A stretch of DNA of 16,032 bases from CAZYWA01 sp964650975 [NCBI: uncultured bacterium] (GTDB lineage Bacteria; JADJOY01): positions 1 through 16,032 of the forward strand of contig CAZYWA010000139.1 in NCBI GenBank assembly GCA_964650975.1. The letters run 5' to 3'. Shown here one piece after another: positions 6,868 through 15,624 of the stretch. The position numbers and the translations under genes are program-made. Position 1 is the stretch's first letter. Each line of letters begins with the position of its first letter. The notes below the pieces were generated by a model. That model was not told the DNA's origin. It worked only from the letters and a program-made list of their open reading frames with translations, and made no database searches.

Positions 6868-6975
6868 CGTTGCCCACTTCGCGGCTCAGCGCCCGACCTG
6901 GACGGCGACGGTGTCCGCGACGCGATCGACAGCTGCCCGATCGGCGTGCTCCCCGCGCTGCGCCGCCGGGAGTGA
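6868..6975 (+). pseudogene. Orphan thrombospondin type 3-like calcium-binding fragment
   Basis: In the plus frame ending with the TGA at 6973-6975, positions 6895-6939 encode DLDGDGVRDAIDSCP, a near-perfect thrombospondin type 3 repeat unit (DxDGDGxxDxxDxCP). Such repeats occur in outer-membrane and secreted proteins of Gram-negative bacteria. No ATG or supported start precedes it in frame within the gap: upstream the frame runs into the antisense of the methyltransferase gene. It ends 12 residues after the repeat. The most likely reading is a remnant of a decayed gene. A chance match is possible, but the spacing of five Asp, three Gly and Cys-Pro is specific. The left boundary is arbitrary. 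Confidence 0.35.
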
Positions 6976-7034
6976 GATCGGGCCAGATCGAGATCGCGCG
7001 CGCGATTGAGGTTGCTCCGGAGGCCGCAAACGCG

Positions 7035-7062
7035 AAGGGCCTCCCCTTGCGGAGAGGCCCTT
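7035..7062 (-). terminator. Terminator-like hairpin after groES
   Basis: AAGGGCCTC (7035-7043) and GAGGCCCTT (7054-7062) form a perfect 9-bp stem with a 10-nt loop, starting 45 nt beyond the groES stop on the minus strand. The following minus-strand sequence, CGCGTTTGCGG, has only a short T run, so termination may be weak. It separates groES from the methyltransferase gene. Confidence 0.6.
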
Positions 7063-7107
7063 GGTGCGAGCCGCGTGCGCTCGCGGATCGGTGCGACCGG
7101 CGCGGCG

Positions 7108-7398
7108 TCAGCCTTCGACGACGCCCAGGATGTCTTCCTCGCGGATGATGAGCAGCTCCTGGCCGTCCACCTTGATCTCGCTGCCTCCCCACTTGCTGAT
7201 GATCACGGTGTCGCCCTTCTTCACGTCGACGGGCGTGACCTTGCCCTGGTCGTTCACCTTCCCCTTGCCGACGGCGACGACCTTCGCCTGCTGCGGTTTC
7301 TCCTTGGCGGTGTCGGGGATGATGATTCCGCCCTTCGACTTCGACTCCTCCTCCAGGCGCTGCACGATGATCCGGTCTTGAAGCGGTCGAACGTTCAT
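7108..7398 (-). CDS. groES: Co-chaperonin GroES (Cpn10)
   Basis: A 96-residue protein, the normal GroES length. It caps the GroEL chamber during ATP-driven protein folding in the cytoplasm. The N-terminal [16 protein letters not shown], the mobile-loop region [17 protein letters not shown] (about residues 21-37), the [17 protein letters not shown] segment and the closing [15 protein letters not shown] are all typical. A Shine-Dalgarno (AGAGGAG on the minus strand, plus-strand CTCCTCT near 7407-7413) precedes the start. The unusual point is context: groEL, which nearly always follows groES directly, is absent. A terminator-like hairpin comes next and then an unrelated methyltransferase gene. 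GroEL must be encoded elsewhere, or this is an additional groES copy. Confidence 0.96.
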   Translation of the reverse strand: MNVRPLQDRIIVQRLEEESKSKGGIIIPDTAKEKPQQAKVVAVGKGKVNDQGKVTPVDVKKGDTVIISKWGGSEIKVDGQELLIIREEDILGVVEG

Positions 7399-7483
7399 GG
7401 AATGGCTCCTCTCGCCTTGGTCTCGCCCGTGACGGCTGTGTTGGCTGGTTCCTGGCTCGCCCTGATCGGTTTAAGAACCCGGC

Positions 7484-7512
7484 AAATTTGGCGCGAAATC
7501 GGTTTCCGTCAA
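7484..7512 (-). promoter_or_regulatory. Putative groES promoter
   Basis: On the minus strand, TTGACG (plus-strand CGTCAA at 7507-7512) is followed after exactly 17 nt by AAATTT (7484-7489), about 85 nt before the groES ATG. The -35 is close to the sigma-70 consensus and the -10 is mediocre. The same stretch also reads CTTGAC followed by CGCCAAAT, which loosely resembles a heat-shock (sigma-32) promoter. No CIRCE operator (TTAGCACTC-N9-GAGTGCTAA) is present between typA and groES. Confidence 0.45.
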
Positions 7513-7534
7513 GCGGCGCGCCGAGAATCCCGAT

Positions 7535-9364
<1,830 letters not shown>

Positions 9365-9674
9365 GGGGTGGGTCTCCCGCGCGCGCCTCGCGCTTGCGCG
9401 GGCACTTCGGTACGTCCGGTTTCGGTCTGAGGTCGGTGCGCCGGCCCCGGTTCCCGGGCCATGCCGCTACGACGCACCGCGGCAAGTGTAACCACAGACC
9501 GGGGCGATCGTCTCGTCCAGGGGCGGGCAAGTGTCCCGACCCCCGGGCGGGAACCGTGGACAGGATGCCCTCGGCGCGTGGCACCGGATCGAAACCGAGC
9601 GGTAACGGCGCGGATTGACGTCGATTCGATGGGCGTCCGGGTTGCAGTCGATGGACGGCAAAGGAGCCTCGCTC
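9365..9674. promoter_or_regulatory. Divergent typA-pilT intergenic region
   Basis: These 310 bp without a gene must hold the promoters of both divergent genes. Next to typA, CCCGCGC (9376-9382) and GCGCGGG (9396-9402) form a 7-bp stem in the typA 5' UTR that touches its Shine-Dalgarno (9374-9378). A TACACT -10-like hexamer reads toward typA near 9486-9491 (minus strand), but I find no convincing -35. Toward pilT, TTGACG at 9615-9620 resembles a -35 but has no matching -10. I see no protein-coding gene, repeat copy or RNA gene here. Confidence 0.4.
9660..9666 (+). promoter_or_regulatory. Shine-Dalgarno deciding the pilT start
   Basis: AAAGGAG ends 8 nt before the ATG at 9675. It lies downstream of two other in-frame candidates (TTG at 9615, ATG at 9651), which have no comparable site, so 9675 is the preferred start. 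Confidence 0.75.
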
Positions 9675-10904
9675 ATGCAACCGTCCGTCGCAGCCATGCC
9701 AGTCCCAGCCCCGGCGCCAGGGCACCTCGCATTCCAGCAGCAACCCGACCTGCTCGACCTCACCACGCTGCTCCGCACGATGGTCGAGATTCGCGCGTCC
9801 GACCTCCACCTCGGAGTCGGTAGTCCGCCGCTGGTGCGCGTCGACGGCTGTCTGGCGCCGCTCGAAGGGATGCCGGTGCTCGACCAGGAGCGCATGGAGA
9901 CGCTCATCTTCCCGACCCTCGACGCCGCCGCACGCAAGAAGCTCGAGGAGGAGCGCGAGCTCGATTACTCGGAGTCCGTGCCGGGGCTCTCGCGATTCCG
10001 CGGCAACCTGATGTGGCAGCGCGGCACTCTCGGTGCCGTGTTCCGCGCCATTCCGTTCCGGCCGCCCACGGTCGAGGAGCTGGGTCTGCCCGCGGTCGTG
10101 ACCCAACTCGCGCGTCGTCCGCGTGGGCTGGTGCTCGTCACGGGGCCGACCGGCAGCGGCAAGTCGACCACGCTCGCGGCGATGATCGACCACGTGAACA
10201 AGAACTTCGCGCACCACATCGTGACCATCGAGGACCCGATCGAGTTCCTGCACAAGAACCAGAAGTGCCTCATTCGCCAGCGCGAGCTCGGCTCGGACAC
10301 GCGCTCGTTCGCGGCGGCGCTCAAGCACGTGCTGCGTCAGGACCCGGACGTGATCCTGGTCGGTGAGATGCGCGATCTCGAGACGATCCAGCTGGCCGTG
10401 ACCGCGGCGGAGACCGGACATCTGGTGTTCGGCACGCTGCACACCAACTCCGCGGCCTCCACGGTGGACCGCATCATCGACGTGTTCCCCAGCGAGCAGC
10501 AGCAGCAGATCCGCATGCAGCTCTCGACGACGCTCCAGGGCGTGCTGTCGCAGACGCTGGTGCCCAAGGCCAAGGGCGGCGGGCGCGCGTGCGCGATCGA
10601 GGTGCTGGTCGCGAACTTCGCGGTGCGGAACCTGATCCGCGAGGGCAAGACGCATCAAATGGAAAACCTGATGATGTCGGGTGCCACCACGGGAATGCAG
10701 ACGCTCAACTCGGCGCTCACCCAGCTGGTGAAGAGCGGCACCGTGACGCTCGACGCGGCGGTCGAGAAGTCGAATCACCCGGAAGACCTGCGCGCGTCAC
10801 TCAGCGCCGCCCTCTCGGCTCCGCCCCCGGGGACCACGCCTAGGCCGCCGATGGGCGCCGTTCCCCGCGACCCGCGCCGCATGCAGGCACCGGCCGCGCG
10901 CTGA
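9675..10904 (+). CDS. pilT: Type IV pilus retraction ATPase PilT
   Basis: With the start at 9675 the protein has 409 residues. PilT is a hexameric cytoplasmic secretion ATPase that depolymerises type IV pili for twitching motility. After a Pro-rich N-terminus (1-24) comes the PAS-like N-terminal domain with RASDLHLGVGSPPLVRVDG (40-58). The ATPase core has Walker A GPTGSGKST (157-165), Asp box TIEDPIE (184-190), Walker B DPDVILVGEMRD (223-234) and His box GHLVFGTLHTNSA (248-260). The C-terminal NLIREGKTHQMENLMMSG is the PilT signature region, distinguishing it from the assembly ATPase PilB. The last ~35 residues are a Pro-, Arg- and Ala-rich extension (APPPGTTPRPPMG) beyond the usual end. No other pilus gene is in the window, so pilT is solitary here; pilU-like function is possible. 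Confidence 0.93.
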   Translation: MQPSVAAMPVPAPAPGHLAFQQQPDLLDLTTLLRTMVEIRASDLHLGVGSPPLVRVDGCLAPLEGMPVLDQERMETLIFPTLDAAARKKLEEERELDYSESVPGLSRFRGNLMWQRGTLGAVFRAIPFRPPTVEELGLPAVVTQLARRPRGLVLVTGPTGSGKSTTLAAMIDHVNKNFAHHIVTIEDPIEFLHKNQKCLIRQRELGSDTRSFAAALKHVLRQDPDVILVGEMRDLETIQLAVTAAETGHLVFGTLHTNSAASTVDRIIDVFPSEQQQQIRMQLSTTLQGVLSQTLVPKAKGGGRACAIEVLVANFAVRNLIREGKTHQMENLMMSGATTGMQTLNSALTQLVKSGTVTLDAAVEKSNHPEDLRASLSAALSAPPPGTTPRPPMGAVPRDPRRMQAPAAR

Positions 10905-10978
10905 ACCGTCGCGACACATCGTGGGCGTCAACGAGTGGCACCCAGAAAGTGTGGACAAAATCGGATCATTGCCCGGAG

Positions 10979-11040
10979 CGCTTCCTCCGAAGCGATCACC
11001 TGCTGTTTGGAGGGACAGTCGAGGCGGTGCACAAGCACCG
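10979..11040. terminator. Hairpins downstream of pilT
   Basis: Two perfect 6-bp hairpins lie between pilT and repeat copy B: CGCTTC-CTCC-GAAGCG (10979-10994) and CGGTGC-ACAA-GCACCG (11025-11040). The first lies 74 nt past the pilT stop and is followed by a T-containing stretch (CTGCTGTTT). Either could help terminate pilT transcription; neither has a clean T-tract. Confidence 0.3.
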
Positions 11041-11140
11041 CGCCGCAGGCGCGCGGCGAGTGAAGCGAGCCGACTTGGGGGTGGGGCCCCACAAAAATCG
11101 CTTTTCGTGGGGCGGGGGGCGGGACAGCCCCCCGGGAGAT
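11039..11140 (-). repeat. Structured 3' repeat element, copy B (three hairpins)
   Basis: Read on the minus strand, it starts a few nt after the FNR stop. Hairpin 1 is GGGGGGC with GCCCCCC (plus strand 11114-11120 and 11127-11133). Hairpin 2 is GCCCCAC with GTGGGGC (11086-11092 and 11107-11113), extended inward by A/T pairs. The linker is the 20-mer identical to copy A (11064-11083). Hairpin 3 is CGCGCC-GCA-GGCGCG (11039-11053). Compared with copy A, hairpin 2 has gained an AC in one arm and the matching GT in the other, so pairing is kept. It follows the FNR gene as copy A follows the response regulator gene. Confidence 0.75.
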
Positions 11141-11926
11141 TCAGTGCGCGATGTAGTACGCCTCTTGCTTGAACGCGTCCTTCGGGAAGTTGCGCTTCTG
11201 CGCGATTTCCTTGGCGTTCGTGATCATGCCCGAGTGTCCGCACGCGTAGATCGTGCAGTCCTCGGGGCCCCAGCCCAGCTCGTCGAGCAGCCGTTCGAGA
11301 TGGATCTCGGCGCGGCCCCCGGCGCCCATCCAGTTGGGATCGAGGTGTGGGCGGCTCACCGTCGGCAGGTACGTGAACCACGAGCGATGCTCGGCCAGCC
11401 TCTCGAGCTCGGGTCGGTAGCCCAGGTCGGGGCTCAGGCTGGCGCCCTGCAGGATCGCGATCTTCTTGTCGTCGACCGGCTCGCCCGCGTCCTCCGCGGC
11501 GGCGCGGGTGCGCACGATGCTCACGTACGGCGAGACACCGGTGACGGTGGCGATCATCAGGTGGTTCTTGCGGCCGCTCTGCACGTCGAGCACGAACCGC
11601 CCGCTGGCGCGCGGCCGGTAGAGCAAGGTGTCGCCGACGTCGAGCTTCCACAGCTTGGGCGAGAGCATCCCGTGCTCGACCAGCTCCACGAAGAACTCGA
11701 GCTGGTCCTCGCGCGGCGACGAGGTGATCGAGAACGCGCGCTCCACCACCTTGCCTTCGTGGCGCCACGGCTCGCCATCGACCGGCACGGTGAGCATCGC
11801 GAACTGCCCCGCGATGAACGGCAGCGGCTCCGCGATCTCGACGCGCATCGACATCGACTCGTCCGAGTGCCGCGTGCGCGACACCACGCGCCCGGCGACG
11901 AACTGGGGCTTGGTCGGCTCATTCAT
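11141..11926 (-). CDS. FNR-type ferredoxin/flavodoxin--NADP+ reductase-like flavoprotein
   Basis: A 261-residue protein, the typical length of bacterial single-chain ferredoxin-NADP+ reductases, which shuttle electrons between NADPH and a ferredoxin or flavodoxin via FAD. The FAD-binding RAFS (63-66, the RxYS/RxFS motif) sits in ERAFSITSSP. The NADP-binding stretch reads ATVTGVSPYVSIVR (126-139), with TGVSP where GTGxAP is usual. The Cys-Gly motif is YACGHSGM (227-234), and the tail is EAYYIAH. No [2Fe-2S] domain is fused. It is the last gene of the GT39-HD-TSUP-FNR operon, starting 43 nt after the TSUP stop, and is followed by repeat copy B. Its electron acceptor is unknown; supplying the neighbouring HD protein is one possibility. 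Confidence 0.87.
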   Translation of the reverse strand: MNEPTKPQFVAGRVVSRTRHSDESMSMRVEIAEPLPFIAGQFAMLTVPVDGEPWRHEGKVVERAFSITSSPREDQLEFFVELVEHGMLSPKLWKLDVGDTLLYRPRASGRFVLDVQSGRKNHLMIATVTGVSPYVSIVRTRAAAEDAGEPVDDKKIAILQGASLSPDLGYRPELERLAEHRSWFTYLPTVSRPHLDPNWMGAGGRAEIHLERLLDELGWGPEDCTIYACGHSGMITNAKEIAQKRNFPKDAFKQEAYYIAH

Positions 11927-11969
11927 GGGTGCGCGGCCTCGCGGAAGTAGGGGGGGATGGCCGGGGATC

Positions 11970-12725
11970 CTATCGCGAAAGCCACGGCCCGAGCAGTCCG
12001 CGCACCGCGATCAGCACCAGCAGCGCGTGCGCGGCGCGATGCAGCGTGGCGATCTTCCACCGCGAGCTGAGCAGCCCGCCGGCGCGGATCCCGAGCCACA
12101 CCACGGGCGCCAGGGCGAAGCCCAGACCCACGAAGCCCAGGATCCTCGTTCCTTGCAGAAACACCATCGCGATCACCACCGGCGGCCACGCCATCAGGAA
12201 CTGCGACCACAGGAACGCGCGGAAACGGCGCTCGTCCCAGTCGTGCGCCATGGCGTAGAGCACCAGCGGCGGACCGCCCATGCCGACCAGACCCGCGAGC
12301 AACCCGCCGGTGGCGCCGGCCGCGATTCCCCAGGACCGCGGCACCGAGTGGTGCGCCGCTGGGTGCACGGCCAAACGAGTGAGCAGCGCCGCCATCACGC
12401 TCGCACCCACCGCCTGGTTCACGTGCTCCGGGCCGGTGCGATCGAGCTGCAACATGCCCCACACGCCGAGCGGCACGAAGAGCCACTGGACCGCCGCGAT
12501 GAAAAGCCCGGATCGCCACGGCACTTGCGCTCGCTCGCGATAGGTCGCGAGCCCGGTCTGGAGCGCGCTGGCACCGAGCTGGATCGCGACCGCCTCGGGA
12601 AGCGTGCGGCCCGCCGCGACGATCAGCGGAATCGCCACCAGCCCCATGCCGAATCCGACCGCGCTCTGCAGCGTGGTCGCGATCCACACGGCCCCCGCCG
12701 CGCACAGCACCTCGAACGCGGTCAC
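11970..12725 (-). CDS. TauE/SafE (TSUP) family membrane transporter
   Basis: A 251-residue, mostly hydrophobic protein of family-typical length with about eight membrane segments. The duplicated TSUP signature is present: QSAVGFGMGLVAIPLI (20-35) and GGLLAGLVGMGGPPLVLY (140-157). Characterised members export sulfite, sulfoacetate or related organosulfur anions, though many have unknown substrates. The GTG start at 12725 lies only 4 nt beyond the stop of the upstream HD gene, so translation is probably coupled. Its position between an HD oxygenase-like gene and an FNR reductase gene suggests it handles a product or substrate of that enzyme, which is an inference. Confidence 0.88.
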   Translation of the reverse strand: MTAFEVLCAAGAVWIATTLQSAVGFGMGLVAIPLIVAAGRTLPEAVAIQLGASALQTGLATYRERAQVPWRSGLFIAAVQWLFVPLGVWGMLQLDRTGPEHVNQAVGASVMAALLTRLAVHPAAHHSVPRSWGIAAGATGGLLAGLVGMGGPPLVLYAMAHDWDERRFRAFLWSQFLMAWPPVVIAMVFLQGTRILGFVGLGFALAPVVWLGIRAGGLLSSRWKIATLHRAAHALLVLIAVRGLLGPWLSR

Positions 12726-12729
12726 CGGC

Positions 12730-13317
12730 TCATTTCTTCAGTACTTCGTAGATCGTCCTCTTCGGGTAGGCGCACACGGAGCGCAGCATCGGCTCGAAGT
12801 GGGAAAGCGGCAGCGTCTCGCGCTGCGCATCGAACGCGGGGCCGTCGTAGAGCGCGCAGAACTCGGCGGTGCGGTCGAACCACGGATGGTCGCGGAACTG
12901 GTCGCGCATGTTGCGGTCCATGCCGACGTGGTGGAAGAAGTAGTAGCCCTGGAAGATGCCGTGCTTCTCCACCATCCACAGGTTCTCGTCGGAGACGAAC
13001 GGCTTCAGGATCGATGCGGCGATGTCCGGATGGTTGAAGGTGCCGAGGGTGTCGCCGATGTCGTGGATCAGCGCGCACACCACGTACTCGTCGTCGCGGC
13101 CGTCGCGCTGGGCGAGCGTCGCGGTCTGCAGCGAGTGGGTCAGGCGGTCGACGGGAAAGCCGCCGAAGTCGCCTTCGAGAAGCCGCAGGTGCGCCAGGAT
13201 CCGATCGGGCAGCGCGCGGGCGAACTCGATGAAGTTGCCGGCGATGATTCCCCAGTCCTCGGCGGTGCTGGAGGCCATGTCGGGAAACGATGCGCGGGCC
13301 GTGTGAATGTCGCTCAT
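12730..13317 (-). CDS. HD-domain protein, PhnZ/inositol-oxygenase-like (predicted diiron oxygenase)
   Basis: A 195-residue single-domain HD protein. The ligand pattern is H61 (LTHSLQTATLA), H85-D86 (ALIHDIGD), H96 (FNHPD), H119 (VEKHG) and D158 (ALYDGPAFD). This His-HisAsp-His-His-Asp series with this spacing is the six-residue set that binds two irons in PhnZ and myo-inositol oxygenase; simple HD phosphohydrolases often have fewer ligands. Family members of this kind use a mixed-valent diiron centre and O2 to cleave C-C or C-P bonds, but phosphohydrolase activity cannot be excluded. The Shine-Dalgarno GAGGAG precedes the ATG at 13317, 10 nt after the GT39 stop. The TSUP gene follows 4 nt later. 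The substrate is not identifiable. Confidence 0.75.
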   Translation of the reverse strand: MSDIHTARASFPDMASSTAEDWGIIAGNFIEFARALPDRILAHLRLLEGDFGGFPVDRLTHSLQTATLAQRDGRDDEYVVCALIHDIGDTLGTFNHPDIAASILKPFVSDENLWMVEKHGIFQGYYFFHHVGMDRNMRDQFRDHPWFDRTAEFCALYDGPAFDAQRETLPLSHFEPMLRSVCAYPKRTIYEVLKK

Positions 13318-13327
13318 GACGTTCTCC

Positions 13328-15574
13328 TCATGGCGCCGAATATGGTTCGGCCGCGGCGTCGGGCCAAATCCTGAGCAGCGGGATGCTCGCGGGATCCACG
13401 CGCCCGAAGGCGAGCACCTGGAGTGGATCCTGGTACGGAGTGGGCAGCAGGAATCGTCCGGCGGCGCGCGCCGCGAGCTCCGCCGAAACGGCGGCGGCCG
13501 GCGGCAGGATCGCCACGGTTGGGTGGTCGGGTGCCTCGGGCGAGCCGTCGAGTAGCACCGCGAGCTCGGCTTCGCTGGAAACCACCGTGGTGCGATCGCG
13601 CAGCCGGTCCAGGTAATAGAACGTGGGATCGTCGAGGTCGCGGTCGGCGTCGATCCCCACCCACGCGATCCGCCAGCTCTGGTGCGCCGGTGCTTCGAGG
13701 AATTCGAACCACGTCTTGGGCTGGATCGGCAGCGCCGGAGTGGCGCTGTGCCTCGCGGCCGCCGCCACGTCCGCCATGACGAACACCGCGATGCATCCGA
13801 TCGCGACCGCGATCAGCGCGGGCGTGCGCTCGCGAACGCGGCTCCCGAATCGCGTGACCGCCGCGACCAAGAGTCCGCCGGTCGCGATCCCGAGCGCCGG
13901 GAACGTCGGATAGCCGTACCACGGTAGCTTGAGGTGCGCGCACGAGAACACCGTGAGCGGCACCACCACCCAGGCAAGCAGCAACGCGGCGCGCGGATCG
14001 CGGCGTCGAATGGTGCGCACGGCCAGCCACGCGACCGCCGTGACGGCGAGCGGCCATGCGCGCCCGAACGTGACCGGCAGCGTTTGCAGGTAGTAGCTCC
14101 ACGGCTGCACGTAGTAGGGCGCGGTATCGCCGGTGAAGCGCCCCACCAGCTCGCCGCCCACGCTCTGATCGACGAAGCCCGGAATCGACCGGAACCCCAC
14201 GATCTCCCAGCCCAGCGGCGCCGCGATGCCGGCGCACACCACGGCGAGGAATCGCGGGCTCTTGAGCTCGCGCCAGTTTCCCGAGAGGACGCGCTGGGCG
14301 ATCAGGATCGAGAGCGGCGCCAGTCCCATGGCGGTCTTGGTGAGGGACGCTCCGGTCAGCGCAAGCGCGGTGCCGATCGCCCGCCACCTCGTGAGCGGAC
14401 TGCGCGAGCCGAGCGCCAGCGCGAGCGTGATGCCGAGGATCATGGCGCTGTCCTGAACGCCGTCGCGGGCGCAGTGCTGGAACACGTAGCCGGGTGCCGC
14501 GAGCAGCAGCGCGGCGCCGATCGATCCCGCCGCCGCTCCCCACTCCAGGCGGCCGAACCAGTAGGTCGCGAGCACGGTGAGCGCCGCGAACGACGCATCC
14601 CAGATCCGCACCCACACCTCGCTCCTCCCGACCCAGCGAAGCGTCGCGGCGCTGAGCCAGAGCTTGAGCGGCGGCTTGTGCGTGTAGGGACCGCCGCGAT
14701 ACGCGAGCGGCCAGAAAACGCCGGAATCGGCGGCCTCCATCGCGACCCGCGTGTGGATGTCCTCGTCCTTCCGCGAGACCGGCATCGAGCCGAGCCCGCG
14801 GAGGAGCACCGCGCCGCACGCCAGCGCGAGCAGCGTGCCGTGCAGCGTCGGCGCGCGCAGCAGCCGCTGGGCGCCGCGCCACCTGCGCATGCGGTCGGCC
14901 ACGGCACGCTGATCCGGCCACGCCAGCACCAGCCAAGCGAGCGCCGTGGCGAGGCCGATCGGTGTCAGCGCGCCGTCGACGCGGCGCAGCGCGATCTCGA
15001 GCGGTCGCGTCGCGCGCCGCGCTCCCGGCGGCCGGAAAACGGGTGCCAGAGCACCCACGAGCGGTTTCGATCGAGGGGCGATGTCGAGCTCGAGGCGGTA
15101 GGCGCCGCCGCGATTGGCGTATCGGATGTCGATCGCGTGCAATCCGCGGCCGAGCTCGACCACCGAGCGGCCTCGCTGCGCGAGGCCGAGCATCGCGGTG
15201 CCGAAGGCGCGCCGGCCGTCGATGTCGATCGCGAGCACGTCGTCGAAGTTGCCGTCGAGCTCGTAGGTTCCGGCGTCGAAGACCTCGAGCGCGCCGCGCC
15301 AGCGCACGCTGAACCGGTTCGCCGTCACGGGCACGGCGTTACGATCGACCCGCGCGAGCGTCGGCGCCTCGTCGATCAGCGTGAGGGCCGGCGCGCCGTG
15401 CCAGGCGTCGTCGGCGAAGTACTGCGCTTCGAGCCCCACCCGCGGCGGCGCGAACAGGTTGACGGCGTGGTGACCGACCCCCGCGACGAGCACCACGCTC
15501 GCCAGCGACGCGAGCAGCGCCAGGCCCGCGCGGAGCACGCGAGCGACCAGTGGGCGTGAATCGGCTCCGGCCAT
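13328..15574 (-). CDS. GT39-family membrane glycosyltransferase with N-terminal PA14-like domain
   Basis: A 748-residue protein. A membrane segment at about 15-32 is followed by a PA14-like region (about 47-165): LEAQYFADDAWHG, NRFSVRWRGALEVFDAGTYELDGNFDDVLAIDIDGRRAF (split by eye across 87-124) and GLHAIDIRYANRGGAYRLEL. PA14 domains bind carbohydrate or sit on surface enzymes. Then comes the PMT/ArnT-type GT-C core: the acidic pair D270-E271 in SRKDEDIHTR, THKPPLKLWL (298-307), about ten further membrane segments, and a soluble C-terminal domain. Such enzymes transfer sugar from polyprenyl phosphate on the periplasmic face. The fused PA14 is unusual. The gene heads the operon with HD, TSUP and FNR genes. 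Its start codon is directly preceded by a hairpin holding the Shine-Dalgarno. Confidence 0.85.
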   Translation of the reverse strand: MAGADSRPLVARVLRAGLALLASLASVVLVAGVGHHAVNLFAPPRVGLEAQYFADDAWHGAPALTLIDEAPTLARVDRNAVPVTANRFSVRWRGALEVFDAGTYELDGNFDDVLAIDIDGRRAFGTAMLGLAQRGRSVVELGRGLHAIDIRYANRGGAYRLELDIAPRSKPLVGALAPVFRPPGARRATRPLEIALRRVDGALTPIGLATALAWLVLAWPDQRAVADRMRRWRGAQRLLRAPTLHGTLLALACGAVLLRGLGSMPVSRKDEDIHTRVAMEAADSGVFWPLAYRGGPYTHKPPLKLWLSAATLRWVGRSEVWVRIWDASFAALTVLATYWFGRLEWGAAAGSIGAALLLAAPGYVFQHCARDGVQDSAMILGITLALALGSRSPLTRWRAIGTALALTGASLTKTAMGLAPLSILIAQRVLSGNWRELKSPRFLAVVCAGIAAPLGWEIVGFRSIPGFVDQSVGGELVGRFTGDTAPYYVQPWSYYLQTLPVTFGRAWPLAVTAVAWLAVRTIRRRDPRAALLLAWVVVPLTVFSCAHLKLPWYGYPTFPALGIATGGLLVAAVTRFGSRVRERTPALIAVAIGCIAVFVMADVAAAARHSATPALPIQPKTWFEFLEAPAHQSWRIAWVGIDADRDLDDPTFYYLDRLRDRTTVVSSEAELAVLLDGSPEAPDHPTVAILPPAAAVSAELAARAAGRFLLPTPYQDPLQVLAFGRVDPASIPLLRIWPDAAAEPYSAP

Positions 15575-15594
15575 GGCTTCCCCGGCGGGAAGCC
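15575..15594 (-). promoter_or_regulatory. Hairpin abutting the GT39 start codon and covering its ribosome binding site
   Basis: On the minus strand, GGCTTCCC and GGGAAGCC pair perfectly (8 bp, 4-nt loop; plus-strand 15575-15582 and 15587-15594), ending exactly at the ATG at 15574. The only Shine-Dalgarno-like sequence, GGGGAAG, lies inside the stem arm next to the start. The hairpin also lies 30 nt after the stop of the upstream gene on the same strand, so it could equally be that gene's terminator. Confidence 0.5.
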
Positions 15595-15624
15595 TGCAAT
15601 GCCTGCCGCGTCCGGTCTAGCGGG

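Noticed and set aside
6993-7006. 14-bp palindrome ATCGCGCGCGCGAT between groES and the methyltransferase gene
   Set aside because: An alternating CG run is easily produced by chance in this composition, and no associated feature was found.
9579-9594. TGGCAC resembling a sigma-54 -24 element upstream of pilT
   Set aside because: The expected TTGC -12 element is absent at the required spacing; the sequence there reads TCGAAA.
9615-9674. TTG at 9615 or ATG at 9651 as the pilT start
   Set aside because: Neither has a good ribosome binding site, whereas ATG 9675 has AAAGGAG at 8-nt spacing.
13934-15559. Long plus-strand open frame opposite the GT39 gene
   Set aside because: Antisense shadow: Arg-, Glu- and His-rich with no hydrophobic core, while the minus-strand frame shows coherent PA14 and GT39 features.
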